A stretch of 64,000 nt of DNA from Strongylocentrotus droebachiensis (taxonomy: Eukaryota > Echinodermata > Echinoidea > Camarodonta > Strongylocentrotidae), in the NCBI GenBank assembly GCA_035222895.1, contig JAVYIG010006785.1:46001-110000 (forward strand), given 5' to 3'. Under the pieces are notes generated by a model. It had not been told where the DNA came from. It did no database searches and worked only from the letters and a program-made list of their open reading frames with translations. A program made the position numbers and the translations under genes. This document shows, piece after piece, positions 1 to 11,463 of this stretch (its first letter is position 1; each line of letters opens with the position of its first letter).

Positions 1-784
1 TTTCAAAGAGTTGCTTAGCTTGCCACTGGGAGTTTTTCTTCTTCATGTCACAGTTCATATCGCCAAGGATGATAAAATCTGTTCCAGTTCCTTCGATCAT
101 CTCAAGGTTGTCTTCGAATTTAGTGAACAAGTCAGAATTTGAAGAGGGTGGTCTGTACCAGGTTACTACATGATACGATTTTTGCTTATCTTCATGTATT
201 TCCATCACAATGATTTCCAGGTCTTTTGGCATAAATTCCGGTTTAACTATATAATTGAGCCCTTCACGTACATATGCGGCGACTCCTCCGCCTGAACGGT
301 TTCGATCTCGACGTTCACAGGTGTATCCACTTATTGCAATTTCTTCGTCACATATGGATTCGTCTAAATGGGTTTCACTTAATGTAATCACATCAATAGG
401 ACATTTACTTATTAGTATTTTCAATTCATCTAGGTATTTCAGTAAAGAAGCAATATTCAAGTGAACAATTTTGCGACCTTTTTTAGATGCCAAGGCTGCC
501 AATTGGAGCTCAACATCACATGTCTCCTGCGTTTCAGTTGCTCTGTTTCGTTGAGTTCGCTCTCCTGTCTTGTCTGGGTCAACGGGATGCACATCTTCTG
601 GAGGAAACGGTAATTCTCGAAAAATGCAGATCTCACAAATCCAATCACATGGTAATCGAAACACATTTTCACTCGATGGCGTACATTTGAGATGACACCA
701 CAGTTCACACGTCACACACAAGAGGGCATTTTGGGTTTTCTTGACTGGTTGACAGCATTTGAGGCACGGGTATCGTACTGGCAT
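1..784 (-). CDS. LINE ORF2, N-terminal part: PHD finger plus AP endonuclease (partial)
   Basis: This is the start of the retrotransposon polyprotein, whose endonuclease nicks target DNA to prime reverse transcription. The ATG at 784-782 is preceded in frame by TAA two codons upstream, and 261 codons are open to the window edge. A PHD-type zinc finger is visible at residues 7-53: Cys7/Cys10, Cys23/Cys26, His31/Cys34, Cys50/Cys53, with Trp29 and Trp48 in the usual places. An apurinic endonuclease-like domain follows: HLNIASL (Asn110), SETHLD (Glu137), RRDRNRSGGGV (158-168), YRPPSS (210-215) and LGDMNCD (Asp242, Asn244). PHD fingers before the endonuclease occur in some invertebrate LINEs; here the finger probably binds chromatin or protein partners, which is inference. 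The reverse transcriptase must lie outside the window. Open frames on the plus strand here are shadows. Confidence 0.9.
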   Translation of the reverse strand, partial: MPVRYPCLKCCQPVKKTQNALLCVTCELWCHLKCTPSSENVFRLPCDWICEICIFRELPFPPEDVHPVDPDKTGERTQRNRATETQETCDVELQLAALASKKGRKIVHLNIASLLKYLDELKILISKCPIDVITLSETHLDESICDEEIAISGYTCERRDRNRSGGGVAAYVREGLNYIVKPEFMPKDLEIIVMEIHEDKQKSYHVVTWYRPPSSNSDLFTKFEDNLEMIEGTGTDFIILGDMNCDMKKKNSQWQAKQLFE

Positions 785-829
785 GAGTTAAGATCTTTTC
801 TACTTTATTAACTGTTACAAATTAGAAAT

Positions 830-1672
830 TCACACATCTACCATCTCATCACCCAGCTTTTCAAGGTCACCTTCACAGAAGATGCGAATCTTTTTCATTT
901 CTTTCGTTAGGGCTGTGATTCTACCATCCTGAGAAAATGTCCTCAGGACATTGGCGTGTTTCTGGGCTCTGTACATGAGGCTCTGCTTCATTGAAGTCAA
1001 GGATTCCATGATGTGTATGTTCTTACCTTTCAACTTTGTTTTGGCTTGGAACACTGACTGCCTAACGTTGTATCTGGTGAACTTTACAACGATACCCCTT
1101 GGTTTCTTAGCATTCGCACCATGTACTCCCATAAGATGCTGGTCTTTGTCTCTGCGTTGAATCCTATGGCTTCTGTCGAGGTCTGTAGGATGTAGTTCAA
1201 TCCCCAGGTTATCTTTGACTGTGTTGATAATCAGTGTGTCCGTATTTTCATTAGGCAATTCGTTGATCCCATAGAAACGTAGACTGTTTCTTCTGCTATA
1301 TTGTTCCTGGCTTTCGATCTCGTAGTCGACGTGTTGAAACTTCTTCTTCATGTCTTTCAACTGCTTTGATAGCGCTTGAATTTCCTTTTTGTATGTTTCA
1401 ATATCCATCGAGATCGAGGAGTAGACGCGTTGAGTTAAGTCTTCTAATACTGCTTCTTTCACGGCGGTTACTAAGGCCGCCATGACTGGTTTAGATAGCA
1501 ACGCTTCTTTTATTCGTGTTTCAATAGCACATTCAAGGGTTCGGTCAAGTTCTATTGTTCCTGTCTCAGTCGACTGACCAGCTGGTTTACCCTGGGTCAG
1601 GGAGGGTTCTGACTGCCCCCTGCTCTGGCCACGGGTTCGAATCGACTTCTTGTGTCCTTCATTGGAATTCAT
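830..1672 (-). CDS. LINE ORF1 protein (coiled coil plus L1-type RRM-like domain)
   Basis: This is a 280-residue protein of the L1 ORF1p-like (transposase_22) type, an RNA-binding trimer that packages retrotransposon RNA. Residues 1-45 are polar and probably disordered. Residues 87-125 are rich in Lys, Glu, Gln and Leu and look like a coiled coil (KKEIQALSKQLKDMKKK). The RRM-like core starts at NSLRFYGI (129-136), carries the family signature DRSHRI (166-171) and continues with PRGIVVKF (191-198). The C-terminal part is basic, and NIHIMESLT (218-226) opens the usual C-terminal subdomain. The frame is intact, and ORF2 begins 45 nt after the stop codon. The ATG at 1672 is the natural start. A functional copy is plausible, but expression cannot be judged from sequence. 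Confidence 0.9.
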   Translation of the reverse strand: MNSNEGHKKSIRTRGQSRGQSEPSLTQGKPAGQSTETGTIELDRTLECAIETRIKEALLSKPVMAALVTAVKEAVLEDLTQRVYSSISMDIETYKKEIQALSKQLKDMKKKFQHVDYEIESQEQYSRRNSLRFYGINELPNENTDTLIINTVKDNLGIELHPTDLDRSHRIQRRDKDQHLMGVHGANAKKPRGIVVKFTRYNVRQSVFQAKTKLKGKNIHIMESLTSMKQSLMYRAQKHANVLRTFSQDGRITALTKEMKKIRIFCEGDLEKLGDEMVDV

Positions 1673-1980
1673 GGTGGATATTTTAGCGACAAATTTGTTA
1701 AGAAATCAGGTTCAATAATCGATTTGATTACCTTTCAACTTGTCCCATAACGATAACCAATACTTTTTCAACGATGTGGTGTAAATAAAACAACCGACGA
1801 AATCCAAAAAACAGTGATTTTATCCGTAATTTATGCAGCGGTTCGTATGTCGATAATCACGTTCTCATTGTTGGTGGCAACCTGTGTCGAAAACAAAATG
1901 TAAATGAGACGAAACGATGTGATTGCGACTACATTTGGTATGCAATATTATAAAGCTGTTTATCCAAATCATTGTGACAT

Positions 1981-2283
1981 TCTCTCACTCTTACTCTCTC
2001 TTTTTCTATCTTTCTCTCTCTCTCTCTCTCTCTCTATCATTCTCTTTCTCTCTCTCTCTCTACTACATATCCACCCCTCTTTCACTCTCTATATTAAAAC
2101 TATCTACCTATATATCCCCCTCTCTCTCTCTTTTCTCTTTTCCCCCCTCTCTCTCTAAACTATCTATCTATATACCTCCCTCTCTCTCTCTCTCCCACTT
2201 CCCCCTCTCTCTCTATTTCTCTCTCTCCTTCTCTCTCTCTATATATGTATCTCCTTATCTCTCTCTCTCTCTCTCTCTCCCAT
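1981..2283 (+). repeat. Compound (CT)n pyrimidine tract
   Basis: About 300 bases of CT microsatellite interrupted by short motifs containing ACTATCTAxCTATAT. The interruption recurs near 2098 and 2158, so part of the tract expanded as a ~60-bp unit. The Ser/Leu-rich open frames across it are artefacts. Confidence 0.95.
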
Positions 2284-2504
2284 ACTCTCCTTACAAGAAA
2301 AGTTCATCCTGAAGTTGATTGATAAGATGCTTTCAAACAGGTTGGATGAGTTCCGTATCTCATCCATCAGTAAAGAAAGGTCAGGTAGTTCAGAGAGACG
2401 TTAGATTTTCCGTCTTATACTCGCCAATTTATACCTCAATATTGGCTGATTACATCCGGGCTCCTCTTGATCTCGCCTAACCTTTGACCTGTTGACGATT
2501 CATT

Positions 2505-2625
2505 GATGTGCATTTGCCTCTCTCCACCCAGGTGAAACAAATAAGTATCCGACATCATTGAATGCTTGTGCGCATTGTAGCCTAGCTGAAGCTGAGGTAA
2601 TAATCAAATTGCAGGGTCCCCGGGG
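2505..2625 (+). repeat. SINE fragment (core region)
   Basis: The core motif TTTGCCTCTCTCCACCCAGG and the downstream GAGGTAATAAT match the same positions in the fuller SINE copies at 31831-32183 and 33925-34205 read on their own strand. The tRNA-like head and the microsatellite tail are missing or unrecognisable. Confidence 0.5.
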
Positions 2626-2830
2626 AGAACACAGTTAAATGGAATGCAGGAGGGAAAAAAAAATCAAATTTTAAAAGTATTCAAACATTATTGATGCTGA
2701 TGAGGCTACCCTGGCTAATCATAATGTAGTCAACATGGTAAACATCACCATAATAATTATGATTCTCGCATACTCTTTAGTAATTTAAGTATAAAATACA
2801 ATGATTAAAAACTAAGCAACTATTTGGGTA

Positions 2831-3731
2831 CACTGTAAAAAATATTTTGTTCATTGGTATTTTTTACGTATTTTTTCCATGTAGAATTTACTTGTAAACA
2901 TTAGTTTTGCCACTTACGCACTAAATTTAAGTCTTGCTAACTCAAACTTTCAATTTAGTAGAACATACGTGGAATATTTAAGTAAAATCAAATACTTAAG
3001 AACTTTAAGTAATTTCAGCTTGTATTAATTTAGTAATTTTAACTCAAAATCAGAAATTATACGTATTACTCAAACAATTTATGTTGATTATTCTTATCTT
3101 TTTAAAGTAAGGACCGATGCAGTGCGTAATAAAAATATTTACATAATTTATGAATATTCATTAAGACCAAATTAAACTCTTTTTTAAATAAAACAATTCT
3201 TTTTTGTGGTTGAATGAAAATTTAAGGACTTTAAAACATTTACTAATTCATTTAACATGGCTAAGCAAAGACAAGACAATTTTTAATTGTTACCCAGTTC
3301 AAAACAAATCAAAACTTGATATTTCAGGAAATTGTCAACCAATTTTTCTTTTAAGATGCTACGATCAAGTATATATAAAATTTGGAGCCTTTCAATATGT
3401 GTCGAATTGAAGCGTAGGTAGTAGTGTTAGTGATTAGTGATTAATCTTAAATAGAAGTAGTGAATGATTAGTGGATATTACTTGTTAGATTAGATGGGTA
3501 CCAAATCGTGCAATATGTAATCCTATCATAGCTTTTTTTTTTATTATCTAAAATGATTACAATACTTAAATTATTTACGTTAATGTAACTCGATTTAACT
3601 GAGTAAAAATTTATTCAGCAAAATAAGTAAATTCTACTTAAGATGCCGTAGGTAATATTTACTTAATAAAAATAAGGCAATTCTTTTCCTCAATTTGATT
3701 GAGTTATTTCGACTATTATTTTTTTACAGTG
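2831..3731. mobile_element. Non-autonomous DNA transposon (MITE) with TA target duplication
   Basis: The ends are inverted copies beginning CACTGTAAAAAA, with TA directly outside both (2829-2830 and 3732-3733). Subterminal blocks also match in inverse order, for example GTAGAATTTACTT near 2880 and the reverse strand near 3640. The interior is very AT-rich and has no credible transposase; a 68-codon frame at 3204-3410 is not supported. The TA duplication suggests mobilisation by a Tc1/mariner-like or related transposase, which is inference. Confidence 0.75.
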
Positions 3732-3733
3732 TA

Positions 3734-5314
3734 GATGGGCGTGGTTAAAAGAAGAAATATTTCTGACTCACATTGGATGTTGCAATTGCACTTAAAATTG
3801 AAATAAATGTAGATAATATACAAATTTCAGCAGTGAAGGAGGCAGATTATCTTGAAGAAGAAGAACTTCAACTACATTATCTTATGGAATCATGCGAAAA
3901 TATAACTTGTCTTTTAATATAAAATACTGAATTTGGTGTTTATTTGGTGAAGGATATTCTTCCTGATTACCCCCTTTGCCACGCTCATCCTGGTATGGTG
4001 GTACTGCTCGCTTAGTGTCAAATGTCTTCTCTTCTTCATGTTATCCAGATGGAATAGGAAGGGAAGAATTCATTTTTGAATGTTTATTGCTTTAATTTTG
4101 AAGAATTATATTTTAGGATTTATGTTTTCGAAAGTGTTCTTTCGAAGGCTGTTCCAGTTATTTTCGACCATATCTTGAATCCGTCGAGATCCAGTCGTGT
4201 CTTTCCCATTCTCGATTTCAGTTCTGAACCATTTTATTTTTAGGCCTTGGGTCTAGAAACCCAGCATATTGACCGATATTGAGTGGAGAGATAACAATCT
4301 CCTATTTGATGCACATACGATACTCCATCACACATATCGAATGCGTTTCTACGGTATACGATGACGTAAAGATTGGCGCGATACCCTGCCAAATACATAT
4401 TATGACGTCTCGCTATGGTACTGGCGAATCGATAATTACCTTTCTTTCCTTTCCTTTTCTTTTTCGTGTTTACTTACGAGTTCATGGATTGAATCAAGCA
4501 AATATATGGTATACGGTATACCTTCTGTAGAAACCTTGGTACCTCAAGGAACAAAATGAAGAGGCTTGTTGAACAATGTAATTATTTTTAGTTCATTTTT
4601 GAAAAAATGTGCAATAACGACATGAATTTGAAACTCTATACTATCCAGTCTTTTATGAGACTCTAATGTACGCATTCCAAAACGATATCTCTTTCTCTGT
4701 CTCTTCTGTATTTGTTATTCAAAATGTTGTTATTTTGTCACGTTCCAAGGAGAAACTTAGTATTTTTGTTTTTTGTTTTATTTTCGGGGACGTTTGCGAC
4801 GGTTCCAATCAATAACTGTCTTACTAAAATAGATTTTTTTTTCTTCTTTTAATTCTGCGAGAAGAGACACAAGATGAAGAAAAATCACCAGAAGAGCACG
4901 CTAGCAAGATGCATACCACGGTAGAATCTCGAGAGACTCTAGCCGGGGTACAACATCTCCAAGAGTACTTTTGAAGATTTCTTTTGAAATGGATACATTT
5001 TAATATGTGACAAACATTCCACTTTTGAAAATTCGTTGTTAGTTGAAAGCGAATCTTCAAAAAGGTAACAAGTTCAGCAATTAATTTCGGTTAGATCAAC
5101 ATTAAATAGCTGTATCATTTTATTAATCTAAAGGGGACATTATAATACATCTCAACAAGAAAGCAATATACTGAACTAAAATTGTGCAATCCATCTTTGC
5201 ATCGGTGTAGCAACATTATTTACTTTTAAATCTTCACTTGCTTCAATGGCGTCTCCACAAGAGGATTGTATGAGATGTAACCCCTTTCTCCGCCATTTGA
5301 AGGTCAGAGATTAA
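3734..5314. other. Intergenic, no feature recognised
   Basis: AT-rich DNA with short open frames at 4279-4530 and 4824-5060 that show no domain or biased composition. An exact CCGCCATTT lies at 5290-5298. Confidence 0.5.
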
Positions 5315-5448
5315 CCCCCCCCCCCCCCCTCTAAAAAAATAAAAAAGTGCTATTGCTAGTGTTTATTTCTACTACGTTTCTTCTTCTTCTTCTTCTTTTT
5401 CTTCTTCTTCTTCTTCTTCTTCTTCTTCTTCCTGTTGTCTTCTTCTTT
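5315..5448. repeat. Poly(C) tract and (CTT)n microsatellite
   Basis: Fifteen C in a row at 5315-5329, then a CTT repeat from about 5377 to 5448. The Leu-rich open frame across it is a by-product. Confidence 0.95.
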
Positions 5449-5804
5449 TCCTTTGTCTTCTATTATTGTTTGGTCATCTTCTCTATCTTCTTCCTATTCC
5501 TCTCCGGGCTCCCCCTTGATCAAATTTCCATTCGCTTTCTTTGCACACGACATATTTCCTCCGCACTGTGTCCATATAATCTAGAAACATGAAGAGCTGC
5601 AACTGCGCAGTTCCAATATTTTGCTCGTCTCATTTTTCACCACAATACTCGAGTCTCGTTCATGTTGACTGGATTTGGATAGGATGCTTGAAATTTGATC
5701 CCCCCTGCCAAATGTCAACCCACTTCCTCCCTCAATATCTATTTGCATATTCTGTGCCTTTATGAGCATCTGCTTTATATGTTTGCGTCATGAACTTTAC
5801 ATCT

Positions 5805-5952
5805 GGGCCCTGTTTCATAAAACTCGATACCAATAACAAATACTATATTTCCTTGGCAAATTTGCTCTCAGCCAATCAAATGCCACGATTTCAGTAGCTT
5901 ATAACAGCTCTTGTCACTTGTGAGTGACAAGAAGTTTTATGAAACATGGCCC
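5805..5952. mobile_element. Short MITE with GGGCC-TGTTTCATAAAACT ends
   Basis: The left end GGGCCCTGTTTCATAAAACT is mirrored by AGTTTTATGAAACATGGCCC on the right. The element is 148 bp with no coding capacity. A diverged relative is at 12854-13000: both carry a CCAATCA-type internal motif and a TTGTCAnnnGTGACAA-like subterminal block. Confidence 0.75.
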
Positions 5953-5960
5953 TTTGTGTC

Positions 5961-6059
5961 TGTTGCACACGAGGCGTCGTTTGCCAGACGTAGTACTGCG
6001 TCAGCGATTGGCGCGCTCTTTGACGCACCATGTGAAAGTAGCATTGTATTTCAAAGATG
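5961..6059 (+). repeat. Dispersed ~100-bp GCGTCA-containing repeat, copy 1
   Basis: It starts TGTTGCACACGAGGCGTC and ends near ATGTGAAAGTAGCATTGT. It aligns by eye at roughly two-thirds identity with 38857-38960. Its second half aligns with 10745-10825, and a rearranged copy lies at 14029-14150. I do not recognise a named family. Confidence 0.6.
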
Positions 6060-8083
6060 TGTTATGAATCTCACATCCTAAACGAACAAGTGGGGAAAAG
6101 GAATGGGGAATATAAAAGAAAAGGGAGGAAGTCATTCATCCATGATTCTCAGACCAATTCTTCCACCCCGACACACGCATGCACACACTTGTTTCCCTAG
6201 ATGTCAAGGTCCACATAAACTAATTAAAATGTATTTTTATAAACAATTAAAACCTACAGTTTGACATTCTCGTCAACAAATTCATGTTTGAAATGTTGCC
6301 ACATGAGAAATGCTCAGATAATATTATTTACTGACTAAAAACCCTAAGTGGAAAATAAATACGTTACGTGAAGCATATTGATTACTGGAGATAGTTGGAC
6401 AATGTTTATAATGTTCCCATCTACGTTATTAAGTGTAGGAATTTTGTTAGGTGATGTTGTATTTGTCATTAGAAAACGTGACAAAAATACTGAAAACTGA
6501 TGACTAAGTGTCTTTACTTACTGCAACAATTATTGTAAAAACCGAACATGAGGGCAACTATATATGTTCTACCAACTTTTGGGTTATAACTCGAAGTCCA
6601 CTCGGGTGCTCTTTCTATCAATTTATAATCAAAGGCGTTCATGATAAGGCAAGACATATTCCCAAGTTGGTCATGAAAATTCCTACATTTTGGCGGACAA
6701 AATAATAATATTGGCCTCAAGTTATTTTTCCACCTAGTATCTGTAAGAGTCGTTATACCTTTGTGACGTCACTCGGTATTACAGACAGACTTGATAATGA
6801 GTGGTCGCACTTGGCTGGTCCGTAGAGTCTTCAAACTACCGTAGACCATGCGTGATGACAGGTGTGTGCTTGAGCAGCAGCCAATTATCTTCGGCAAATT
6901 CAATGGTTGAACGGTGACAGTTGGTAGTTTACCAATCCAGTCCTCATCATGACATTTTAGGCGGCTACTAGTTTTTAAAAATAAAAAAACATCCTCTCTA
7001 ACTCCGAGACGTACATCAGCTTGAATGTTCAAATAAACTCCAATTACCGCCTTTTCAAGGATGTCTCGGAGAGCTTAGCTAAGCGTGGATGGCTAATCAT
7101 GCCACGGATATTACCAATAACCATTTCTAATCTAGAGTTATTTATATTAACCTACATTATTTTATTCCATATACTAGACTTCAATAGAGTCGGTGTACTT
7201 AAAATGTGTATTCTTTTTCATTTTTTTTAATTAAGAGTATCGGTTTGTATAAAAAGGCCCTTTTGTCATGTTCGTGACGCATCTTCCGGGACTATTTTGA
7301 ACCAAACGCATGAATAGAATTCATCTGTTGCTGTGAACTTGGTCTAATATATCGAAATGCTTTGTCAATTACAAATTAAAGTAGTTTTTACGTCATTTAA
7401 AAAATGAGTTTATAACAGGTTTCAAAAAATAATTAACGATGACTCTTTTCACTCCATCGTACGTCATCAGTAAACTTTTTTTCCAAAAAGGCATGGCCGG
7501 ACTTAACTTAACCTGGTAGAAATCATCCTTCGGCAAGGCAGATATGAACATGTTCAAGTGCGGGTACGTACTCCCAAGGAGGGGGCTGTGGGTAGTGCCC
7601 CAATGTTCCTCAGGGACATTAATCGCACATTTTCCCCTGACTGGATTCTAACCAAAATGTGTAGGAATCCCTTGCAGAAAAGGGGGATCTGAAGTTGTTC
7701 AAATGGGATATATGCCTACCCAAGGGAGCGTGGGGGCAGCCTTCGGTATCCACTATTCAAACAGCGATGCGAGTACGGCAAACGTTTAAACTGTCGATAT
7801 TTGTTTTAATAGTGTTCTATTTTAATCAACGATATCTCTTCAAAAGGCCTTGTTACCCTCATTTTATACGTTATATTCTGATACATCATAAAGCGTTAAT
7901 ATGATTTCATATCAAAATGTTGGTATGGATTCTGGCTAAATATTGTATGAATCATTAAACACCTTTTCAGATATTGGGTCTGAAAAGAAAAACCAGTTGA
8001 AGGATACAATAATGAAGCATCGGCTGTGTGTTAAGTCAGCCGAGTGATGAGACATTATTAGTACGGTCACGGCTCAAGTGTAC
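6060..8083. other. Intergenic, no feature recognised
   Basis: Short unsupported open frames only. No tandem or inverted repeat stood out. Confidence 0.45.
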
Positions 8084-8087
8084 TTAA

Positions 8088-8757
8088 GGCCCGGTCACAC
8101 AGCCTTTCGCGTCTGTATCGCGGGTAGAATTTCGCGATTTTTTTTTGCCCGCGGTTGCCCGTGGTGGAAAATGTGCAAAATTGGCTTACCCGCGGTTTAC
8201 CCGTGGTATGCCCGCGGAACAGACGCCGGCGACTGTTCCGCGTCCTTATCGCGGTTGAAGCGCGGCGGTACCGCGGCCTACCACGGGTATAATAAAACAG
8301 CCGAACCGGGCTGTAGAAATCATAACCGCTCCGTGCTTACACGCGGTACACACGCTAATGCACGTGTTATGTACAGACGCGGAACAAACGTGCTATGACC
8401 GTGCTCCACCCGCGATTACCCGCTAAAATTTCGCGTCCTACCGCGTGTAACCACGTCTTAACCGCGGCCGTAGCACGTCCTAGCACGTTCGTTCCGCGTC
8501 TGTACCGCGTCTTTACCGCGTGTGTACCACGTGTACCGCCCGCGATTACCCGCGGTCTAAATTTTTGGGCAGCCCAAAACTTTTTCGCGCGGCCAACCGC
8601 GTGTGAATTTCTTACCGCGTGTAACGACGGGTAAAGTACGGCTGTATCGCGTCTTTATCGCGACCTCAAAGCGTCCAACAGCGTCTGCTTCACGGGCAGA
8701 AATTTTTGGCCGTGATTCGGCCGCGATACGCCCGTTAAAGGGCTGTGTGACCGGGCC
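8088..8757. mobile_element. CpG-dense TTAA-flanked MITE
   Basis: Inverted ends GGCCCGGTCACACAGCC and its complement lie inside TTAA at 8084-8087 and 8758-8761. The 670-bp interior is GC-rich and packed with short variants of ACCGCG, CGCGTCT and ACCCGCG, in sharp contrast to the AT-rich flanks. The open frames at 8078-8398 and 8395-8634 read through this motif field and are not genes. TTAA targets are typical of piggyBac-like and Kolobok-like transposases; which one moved this element is unknown. Confidence 0.85.
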
Positions 8758-8954
8758 TTAAAGACGAAAATTTAGATTAGCTGATCAAACTTTAATATAG
8801 AGTTGCATTTTAGTCATGTCCTTGCAATAAGAAAGGAATTTCAAAGATTTTTTTTGGGGAAAATGTAATTCATGTATTACATGAGAACGATATGAATTTT
8901 GCAAGGTTTTGAAATCAACGATATAAAAACCACTTTATTCAATCTTGATGACGA

Positions 8955-9335
8955 TCACACACAAAAGAAATGCACGCGGATGTAAGTACATTGAATCCCA
9001 CACATGTGGCATCAATATTTGGTCCTCGGTTTCAAACTATTTCGAGTTAAATTTGGAATATAAGGCCAACTAAGAAGACGTCCTCTTCAAATAAATTTGG
9101 TTGTTCTGACATTCTTTCACATTAGAAGTACGCACAGATGTGGGTATATGGGACTACTACATTATGGTGTATGGTCAACCGTTTCAAAATTTTCAACTAT
9201 TTCAAGTATAAGTTTTATTTCGCATTATATAACTGTGATATTCTTCCGTGTTATCACGAATGGATGAAAAGAATGGACAATTTCAAAGATGAATGCTCAC
9301 AAAATTACGTACATGCTTGATATTATTCTGGTTTT
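8955..9335 (+). repeat. Possible old remnant of the TTAA MITE family B
   Basis: Weak similarity to the middle of the copy at 29314-29716: GGGACTACTAC-type motif, then TTTCAAAATTTTCAACTATTTC, then GCTCACAAAATTA. The blocks at about 9000-9060 and 9140-9200 also resemble each other. No ends were found, so this is tentative. Confidence 0.3.
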
Positions 9336-9759
9336 TCAAGGTGATCACAAAACAAGCATGACAAATAATCATTTTCAGATTTGTATTAGTTTCTAATGTC
9401 TACTGAAATAGATCATCGTTTCTTTGACCTGGATTTTACCTTCACTGTCTCTCTTGCAAATGTTTCAACCGGGTTTAATCTAACTGTCTTTTTCCTATCT
9501 TTGAGGTATGTAAATTTTATATATCTCTCTGTAGTAATCAACTTTAGTATTGATCAAAGAAGTGCACTGATTCTAAAAATGATATCACAGAAAGAAAATG
9601 CGTCCCAGTTTCACCATATTTTGATTGGGCATGTTTGGCGTCAATTTTTAATCATGTTTTTATGAAGGTATTATTTGGGCACAACGGCTTGAACTGTTTT
9701 GTAAAAGTGTATCGTGATTCAAATTCACTTAGATTCATACAGTAGTTCTACCATTCGAT

Positions 9760-9945
9760 ATGTCATTTGGCAAGACGTAAATCTATATTTGCCACTCTCC
9801 ACACAGGTGTAAATGGGTACCTGATATGCTTGAGCGCGGCGCTAGTTACTCTGGCAGCTCGGCTACGACCAGGGTAATATGTGTAAAACGCCATAGGCGT
9901 CGGAGCCTAGCGGATACCGGCGCTATATAACATAATATCCATATA
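9760..9945 (+). mobile_element. SINE copy, 5'-truncated
   Basis: The order of motifs matches the 31831-32183 copy read on the minus strand: TGGCAAGAxxTAAA, TTTGCCACTCTCCACACAGG, AATGGGTACCTG, CCAGGGTAATAT, then a GGCGCTATATAA tail. The tRNA-like head is absent. Confidence 0.7.
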
Positions 9946-10744
9946 ATTATGGTCATGCTTATAAAGAAATGAAGCAATTGATACATAAATCACACTCAAT
10001 TACATCCGTTTGAGAATCAGGTCGAAATGACATAGGGACGCCATGAACTTTGACCTGGCTTGTCTGATCGGCGCGCATCACCTGGGCTTCTCACTTTATG
10101 CCTGCCATTCCTATCTCAAGGACCGTCTGCTGACGAAGTAACAAGGTGTGATGCACTAATGCATAATACAGAGGCAAGCCGACAGATATCGGTCACTCTC
10201 TAATAACAAAATAAAGATTTTTCAAAAGACGTAATCCATCAGCAGCCATATTTGACCGTGATCTAATCGAGGTGATGAAACAGTCAATAATTCAAAGCAA
10301 TCTATAGCGATACCGGGTCCGTGAGAATAACCAGGATTCTTTCGAAAGTTCAAGAGACGTCAATCGTTGCTGTTGTTGCTTTAGTTTTATTGGCGTGTAT
10401 CATACAATAATGAATACTTTAAGTGTTTCTCAGTCTTTCCTGACCTGTTTTTTCTTCCTCCATCCACCAGTCACGTTTTGATGCAAACAAAATACAGACC
10501 ATTTCTTCCGACCTTTCTTCCAGATTCCAAATTTAAATTTGAACGAAGTGAATTCCTACTAGAAACCAATGACAAACATCCACACACATAATTTTATATT
10601 GAAGAACACGTGGATATCACTTATTTGAATATACTGTGGTAATGAGTAATAGAAAGAGGGCGCATCTGCAGAAAGTTTAAATTAGCTTGTTAATTCAGGT
10701 CCCTTGTTGACTATAAAGTCTTATTTATAAGTGGTGTCATTTAT
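9946..10744. other. Intergenic, no feature recognised
   Basis: Moderately AT-rich, with no open frame of interest and no repeat seen. Confidence 0.45.
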
Positions 10745-10825
10745 TGATGAACGCCTGCGTCAGTGACTTGAGCGTACTTTGACTCACGATGTGAAAGTGG
10801 CTTCGTTGACGAATTAAATGCAAAA
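10745..10825 (+). repeat. Dispersed GCGTCA repeat, copy 2 (3' half)
   Basis: CTGCGTCAGTGACTTGAGCG through CACGATGTGAAAGTGGC aligns with the second half of 5961-6059 at roughly three-quarters identity by eye. Confidence 0.55.
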
Positions 10826-11463
10826 CGAGCGATGCAAGCATGTATTAGACTGCCGATACCTGGATTTATGTCTTCAAGGCTTCGTTAAGGCAGGTAAAAA
10901 AACACACAATTAAACAAGAAGCAATTAAAACTACAACAATATAAATAGGAGAAAGCCGGACTATGGACCCTCCCTCCTTAAAAAAAAACAATCCAATCTG
11001 GCATTTCTTCTTTTCTTTTTTTGTTAAGAATCCTAAGTTCACATATAATATTCTTCTCTTGCTTGCACTGAATTTTTGATTTGTTCTTCTTCTTCTGCTT
11101 CCTCTTTGGCACTGTGCACTACCCCTTTAATTTTACGATCAAATAATGCTTCCAACTATGTTGACGTTTGAAATTCATTGTATTCCTTTTCCAAATTAGC
11201 TTGTGGGTTAACTAAAATAGATAGGCTTTTAGAATCACCTGCTCTCAAATGTAAAGTTGTATTACAGGATTATGTTTTTACCTGAAAATCGGTCGTAAAA
11301 ATATTCGACGGAAATTAATGACGATTTGTTTGCATTGTACGTGTCCTGTATTCATAACGCGTTATTATTGACACGTTTTTGGAGTTATTATGATAAGCAC
11401 GTCGCATTTGCGATATTTCTATTATTGCTATGGTGATGATTTTTAATATGATTAGAACCTTTC
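10826..11463. other. Intergenic, no feature recognised
   Basis: Contains an A-run near 10980 and a short CTTCTT run near 11083, nothing else. Confidence 0.45.

Larger units (their letters stand above)
1..1980 (-). mobile_element. Non-LTR retrotransposon (LINE), 5' part, truncated by window edge
   Basis: Two open frames follow each other on the minus strand, 45 nt apart, in the usual LINE order ORF1 then ORF2. ORF2 runs off the left edge of the window, so the reverse transcriptase and 3' end are not visible. Neither frame has a stop or frameshift in the part seen, which suggests a young copy. The stretch 1673-1980 lies upstream of ORF1 and is probably 5' UTR. The exact 5' end is not recognisable, and a CT microsatellite begins at about 1981. 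The combination of an L1-like ORF1 with a PHD-endonuclease ORF2 suggests the wider CR1/L2 group, but the clade cannot be fixed without the reverse transcriptase. Confidence 0.85.

Noticed and set aside
255-1160. Plus-strand and second-frame minus open frames over the LINE
   Set aside because: They are shadows of ORF1 and ORF2, which carry all recognisable domains.
1904-2312. Ser/Leu-rich open frames of 84 and 129 codons
   Set aside because: They are translations of a CT microsatellite, with no other content.
3204-3410. 68-codon frame inside the 901-bp MITE
   Set aside because: Too short, and lacks transposase motifs.
8078-8634. Two overlapping Arg/Ala-rich frames
   Set aside because: They lie inside the CpG-dense TTAA element and arise because CG-rich words lack stop codons.
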